NCBI GenBank assembly: GCA_004297645.1
Contig: SCUG01000441.1
Span: 1-7,179, forward strand
DNA: 7,179 nt
Reading direction: 5' to 3'
Source: Saprospiraceae bacterium
Lineage (GTDB): Bacteria > Bacteroidota > Bacteroidia > Chitinophagales > Saprospiraceae
Made by a program: the position numbers and the translations under genes. This document shows positions 4,748 through 7,179 of the stretch, in pieces (within the stretch, counting starts at the first letter, position 1; each line of letters opens with the position of its first letter). The notes below the pieces were generated by a model. It had not been told where the DNA came from and made no database searches. It worked only from the letters and a program-made list of their open reading frames with translations.

Positions 4748-6180
4748 CCCACCTCTCCGGTGATTTCGCCTAAGTAAGACAGCGCCCGGCGGATGTCCAT
4801 AGCCACGAAGTCGGAGGTGATGCCAGTGTCCAGACCCTGCCGCACATCGGCGAGGCTTTCGGCTGCTTTTTGCAGCGCCTCGTAGTGGCGGGCATTGGTC
4901 ACGATGGGGCCTTCGAGGTTGATGCCCTGGCTCAAAACCGTTTCAAAAAGTTTTCCCTTCAGGTAAGGCACGTTCATGCCGTGTATGGCCGAGCAAGTGA
5001 TGATTTGTTCCGGGCCAATTAAGAACTGCGGACTGCCAACTGCGGACTGCGGACTGCGGACTGTGGACTGCGGACTGTGGACTGCCAACTGCGGACTGTG
5101 GACTGCGGCCTGTGGACTACAGACTGACTCCGGCTTGAAGTGAGGGTTTTTATCCATCTTATTGCAAACCACAAGTATTTGCATCTCGCCCGTCTGGAGG
5201 CTGGCGAGGTCGGCGAGCACCTCGTCAATTTTGGTTTCCATGATGTCGAAGACATAGACAAGCAGGGCGGCCTGCCGCACTTTTTCCATGGTTTTTTCTA
5301 TGCCGAGGGCTTCTATTTGGTCTTGTGCTTCGCGGAGGCCGGCGGTGTCAATGAGGCGGAATTCGACGCCATTGATGTTGAGCACCTCCTCGATGGTATC
5401 GCGGGTAGTGCCGGCGATTTCGCTGACGATGGCCCGCTCTTCGTTGAGCAGGGCGTTGAGCAGGGTGGATTTGCCGGCGTTGGGCCGCCCGGCGATGACG
5501 GTGGGGACGCCGGTTCTGAGCACATTGCCCAACTTGAATGACTGGATGAGCGATTGGATGAACGACTGGATTTTTGTCACGAGTTCTTTTAAATGCGCAC
5601 GGTTGGCAAACTCCACATCTTCCTCGGCGAAGTCGAGTTCCAGTTCGATGAGGCTGGCGAAGTTGATGAGTTCATCCCGGAGCTTTTTTATTTCCAGGCT
5701 AAAGCCGCCGCGCATCTGCCGCATGGCCACGGCGTGGGCGCTTTCGGAATGGGAGGCGATGAGGCCGGCGACGGCCTCGGCCTGCGACAGGTCCATCCGG
5801 CCATTGAGAAATGCCCGGAGGGTGAACTCTCCCGGCTGGGCCATGCGGGCGCCGTGTTGAACAAACAGCTCCAGCACCTGGCCCAGAATATAGGGTGAGC
5901 CGTGGCAGGAAACTTCCGCCACATTTTCGCCGGTATAGGAATGCGGTGCTTTGAAAATGGATACCACCACCTCGTCGAGGATGCGCCCGTCGTTGCTGGT
6001 GATGGTGCCAAAATGGAGGGTGTGGCTGGGTTGTTTTGTCAGGTCTTTTCCGCCGAATACTTTCTGAACGATGCGCAGCGCATCTTCGCCCGAAAGCCTG
6101 ATGACGCCAAGGGCACCAACGCCGGGCGGGGTGGCTGGCGCAACAATGGTATCGGCAAGATTGTGTGTTGAGTAGTTCAC
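4696..6180 (-). CDS. mnmE: tRNA uridine-5-carboxymethylaminomethyl(34) synthesis GTPase MnmE
   Basis: MnmE (TrmE/ThdF) works with MnmG (GidA) to modify the wobble uridine U34 of several tRNAs, using GTP, a folate-derived carbon and FAD in the partner. The N-terminal folate-binding domain starts at DTIVAPATPPGVGALGVIRL (10-29). A central helical domain is interrupted by a Ras-like G domain with GRPNAGKST (231-239, P-loop), GTTRD (257-261), DTAG (278-281), NKMD (340-343) and SA (397-398). The protein ends in the conserved FCIGK (490-494), whose Cys is characteristic of the family. At 494 residues it is about 40 longer than the common ~454. The excess is a 35-residue heptapeptide repeat (roughly 352-386) between the NKMD and SA motifs, encoded by a heptanucleotide array. 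The start is GTG: no ATG lies between it and the upstream in-frame TAA, and it leaves a normal short leader before DTIVA. Confidence 0.97.
   Translation of the reverse strand: MNYSTHNLADTIVAPATPPGVGALGVIRLSGEDALRIVQKVFGGKDLTKQPSHTLHFGTITSNDGRILDEVVVSIFKAPHSYTGENVAEVSCHGSPYILGQVLELFVQHGARMAQPGEFTLRAFLNGRMDLSQAEAVAGLIASHSESAHAVAMRQMRGGFSLEIKKLRDELINFASLIELELDFAEEDVEFANRAHLKELVTKIQSFIQSLIQSFKLGNVLRTGVPTVIAGRPNAGKSTLLNALLNEERAIVSEIAGTTRDTIEEVLNINGVEFRLIDTAGLREAQDQIEALGIEKTMEKVRQAALLVYVFDIMETKIDEVLADLASLQTGEMQILVVCNKMDKNPHFKPESVCSPQAAVHSPQLAVHSPQSTVRSPQSAVGSPQFLIGPEQIITCSAIHGMNVPYLKGKLFETVLSQGINLEGPIVTNARHYEALQKAAESLADVRQGLDTGITSDFVAMDIRRALSYLGEITGEVGVEDLLGNIFSKFCIGK
5024..5128. repeat. Array of 15 heptanucleotide units within mnmE
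   Basis: Fifteen consecutive 7-base units of the form RACTGNN fill exactly 105 bases, mainly GACTGCG and GACTGTG, with AACTGCG and GACTGCC variants; the last units (GCCTGTG, GACTACA, GACTGAC) are more diverged. On the minus strand of mnmE this encodes repeats of the type SPQSTVR/SPQSAVG. Because 7 is not a multiple of 3, three units encode one heptapeptide, and all three forward frames of the coding strand give the same peptide in rotated form without stops. Fifteen units keep mnmE in frame. Confidence 0.95.
5536..5571. repeat. Three 12-base repeats within mnmE
   Basis: Three consecutive units of consensus GARYGAYTGGAT occur: GAATGACTGGAT, GAGCGATTGGAT and GAACGACTGGAT. On the coding strand they specify IQSF, IQSL and IQSF (residues 204-215) in the helical region just before the G domain. 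The repeat keeps the reading frame and looks like a small slippage expansion. Confidence 0.75.
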
Positions 6181-6247
6181 GGATGGCGTATTTGCAGCGT
6201 CTTAGCGTGTTAGGGCAGGACGCTGTTCTATCCCGCACTATTTTTTG

Positions 6248-6255
6248 CAAAAGTA
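6248..6255 (-). promoter_or_regulatory. mnmE: Bacteroidota -7 box (TACTTTTG) upstream of mnmE
   Basis: TACTTTTG on the minus strand matches TAnnTTTG exactly. It lies 67 bases before the mnmE GTG start, leaving a leader of about 60 bases. A -33 TTG at the normal distance is not evident, so strength is uncertain. It faces away from the similar box for the RDD gene. Confidence 0.5.
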
Positions 6256-6263
6256 AAGAAAAC

Positions 6264-6271
6264 TAATTTTG
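6264..6271 (+). promoter_or_regulatory. Bacteroidota -7 box (TAATTTTG) upstream of the RDD gene
   Basis: TAATTTTG matches TAnnTTTG exactly and lies 30 bases before the ATG at 6302. A TTTG at 6244-6247 could serve as the -33 box, with a 16-base spacer that is slightly short. It overlaps the divergent mnmE promoter region. Confidence 0.55.
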
Positions 6272-6301
6272 GTTATTGAGGAATCGGGCTAACTTGGCCG
6301 T

Positions 6302-7039
6302 ATGGCTTCTATCGAAATACGCACCACGCAAAACGTCACTATCGAGTACGAACTGGCATCGTTGCGCGACCGCTTCTTTGCCTTTTTCGTGGACTTAGTG
6401 ATTTACTATTTGGTGTATTATCTCCTGTGGATGATACTGCTGGGGCTTTTCAGCGGCGCTATGACTGACTGGGGTTTCAACTTCATCGCGACGCTGAATG
6501 TGGCTGGGCTGATTTTTTACCACCTGCTTTCGGAGATGTTTGCCAACGGCCAGTCCTTTGGTAAAAAAGTGCTCGGCCTGAAAGTCGTGCGGCTTGATGG
6601 CCGGGAGCCGGGGCTGGGCGATTACCTGCTCCGGGCTATATTTTTACTGGTTGATTTCTTTCTTTCCATGGGGGTTTTAGGGGCATTGCTCATCGGCTCT
6701 ACTTTTAAGAATCAGCGCCTTGGCGACCTCGCCGCCAACACGGCGGTCATCCGGCGGAAAAGCCAGCAGCATTTTAGCCTCAGCGATATCCTCAATATTC
6801 AAACAATCGAGCATTATGAGCCGCAGTATCCGGCGGTAAACCAGTTGAGGGAAAGCGATGTTTTGCTGCTAAAAAGCCTGCTGACACGCCAAAAAATCTG
6901 GCGAAACACCGCACACACTGAAGCCGTACAATTGGCCGTGCAAACCATTTGCAAAGAATTAGACATCGCACCCCCTCCGGGCGATAAAATAGAGTTTTTG
7001 AAAACCCTTGTGCGGGATTATATCGTTTTAACGAGGTAA
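6302..7039 (+). CDS. RDD family membrane protein
   Basis: The 245-residue product has the RDD domain: a first helix with LRDRFFAFFVDLVIYYLVYY (21-40), a second hydrophobic segment (about 61-78), GQSFGKKVLGLKVVRLDG (83-100), LLRAIFLLVDFF (109-120) leading into a third membrane segment to about 132, and the closing NQRLGDLAANTAVI (137-150). The family are small inner-membrane proteins named for conserved Arg and Asp residues; most are uncharacterised, and transport roles have been suggested for some. The last ~95 residues are soluble and charged and probably lie in the cytoplasm. It is the only plus-strand gene and is transcribed divergently from mnmE. Downstream, 31 bases after the stop, a palindromic element begins. 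The start ATG is well placed behind a promoter box. Confidence 0.92.
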   Translation: MASIEIRTTQNVTIEYELASLRDRFFAFFVDLVIYYLVYYLLWMILLGLFSGAMTDWGFNFIATLNVAGLIFYHLLSEMFANGQSFGKKVLGLKVVRLDGREPGLGDYLLRAIFLLVDFFLSMGVLGALLIGSTFKNQRLGDLAANTAVIRRKSQQHFSLSDILNIQTIEHYEPQYPAVNQLRESDVLLLKSLLTRQKIWRNTAHTEAVQLAVQTICKELDIAPPPGDKIEFLKTLVRDYIVLTR

Positions 7040-7070
7040 CTTCCGGTTGGCGGCCATTTACAACGCCACG

Positions 7071-7179
7071 CTTAAGGAACGTGCGCAAAATAACTTGGTA
7101 AGTTTTGCAGAAGCCAATTCACCGGGTGACTCGAAGTCACCCGGTGAATTCGCCAGGTTGTTTTGCGCACGTTCCTAAG
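7071..7179. repeat. Palindromic element with nested inverted repeats, at the window edge
   Basis: Two nested inverted repeats fill the last 109 bases. The outer arms are 7071-7098 and 7153-7179; they match over 27-28 bases with one extra A and two T/C differences that would still pair as G-U in RNA. The inner arms, 7116-7131 (AATTCACCGGGTGACT) and 7135-7150, form a perfect 16-bp stem with the loop CGA. There is no open frame and no T-run, so it is not a classic terminator, although its stem could block RNA polymerase or protect the RDD mRNA 3' end. It resembles a MITE- or REP-like element, or one end of an insertion sequence. The contig stopping at its outer arm suggests the sequence is multi-copy. 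Confidence 0.8.

Noticed and set aside
5024..5128. The heptamer array as a CRISPR
   Set aside because: Units are 7 bases with no spacers and no cas genes; it is a simple tandem array.
5288..5860. Plus-strand open frame of 190 codons within mnmE
   Set aside because: It is antisense to a firmly identified MnmE; the translation is low-complexity, rich in Ser, Arg and Pro.
7116..7150. Rho-independent terminator for the RDD gene
   Set aside because: The stem is strong but neither strand has a T-run after it; it belongs to the larger palindromic element.

Overview
The window looks like a complete contig from a Bacteroidota genome, possibly a Saprospiria- or Chitinophagia-like lineage (tentative). 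The phylum call rests on three exact TAnnTTTG boxes of the Bacteroidota promoter type, the near absence of Shine-Dalgarno sequences, an ORF6N-domain gene, and the style of the MnmE and RDD proteins. The first 13 bases are a leftover Illumina adapter and the last 109 bases form an imperfect palindrome, so both window edges look like assembly edges. Every gene except the last (RDD family) lies on the minus strand.

Right to middle (7179 to 4696): a palindromic element follows a plus-strand RDD-family membrane protein gene. This gene diverges from mnmE, the tRNA-modification GTPase gene, across about 120 bp that carries a good promoter box in each direction. MnmE is intact but carries a 105-bp array of 15 heptanucleotide units inside its GTPase domain, which adds 35 residues.

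Middle (4747 to 3923): the last ~50 bp of mnmE and about 50 bp of its downstream flank occur a second time about 720 bp away. A small ORF6N-domain gene lies between the copies. The mnmE 3' end is the known attachment site of SGI1-type genomic islands, so this looks like the scar of a site-specific insertion, although no integrase is visible.

Middle-left (3892 to 1851): three genes of unknown function follow: a 437-residue protein with two CCxxH motifs, and an ATGA-overlapping pair of 79 and 140 residues. This is probably accessory DNA.

Left (1889 to 14): a fluoride-response operon. A TAnnTTTG promoter leads directly into a fluoride (crcB-motif) riboswitch, then crcB/fluC (fluoride channel), a DUF190 protein, and a Kef-type cation:proton antiporter. 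The antiporter is broken by one frameshift and cut off by the contig end. Together these genes would sense fluoride, export it and probably adjust ion/proton balance. The most unusual points are the mnmE-end duplication, the heptamer array in an essential-type GTPase, and the promoter plus riboswitch lying inside the 3' end of the upstream reading frame.
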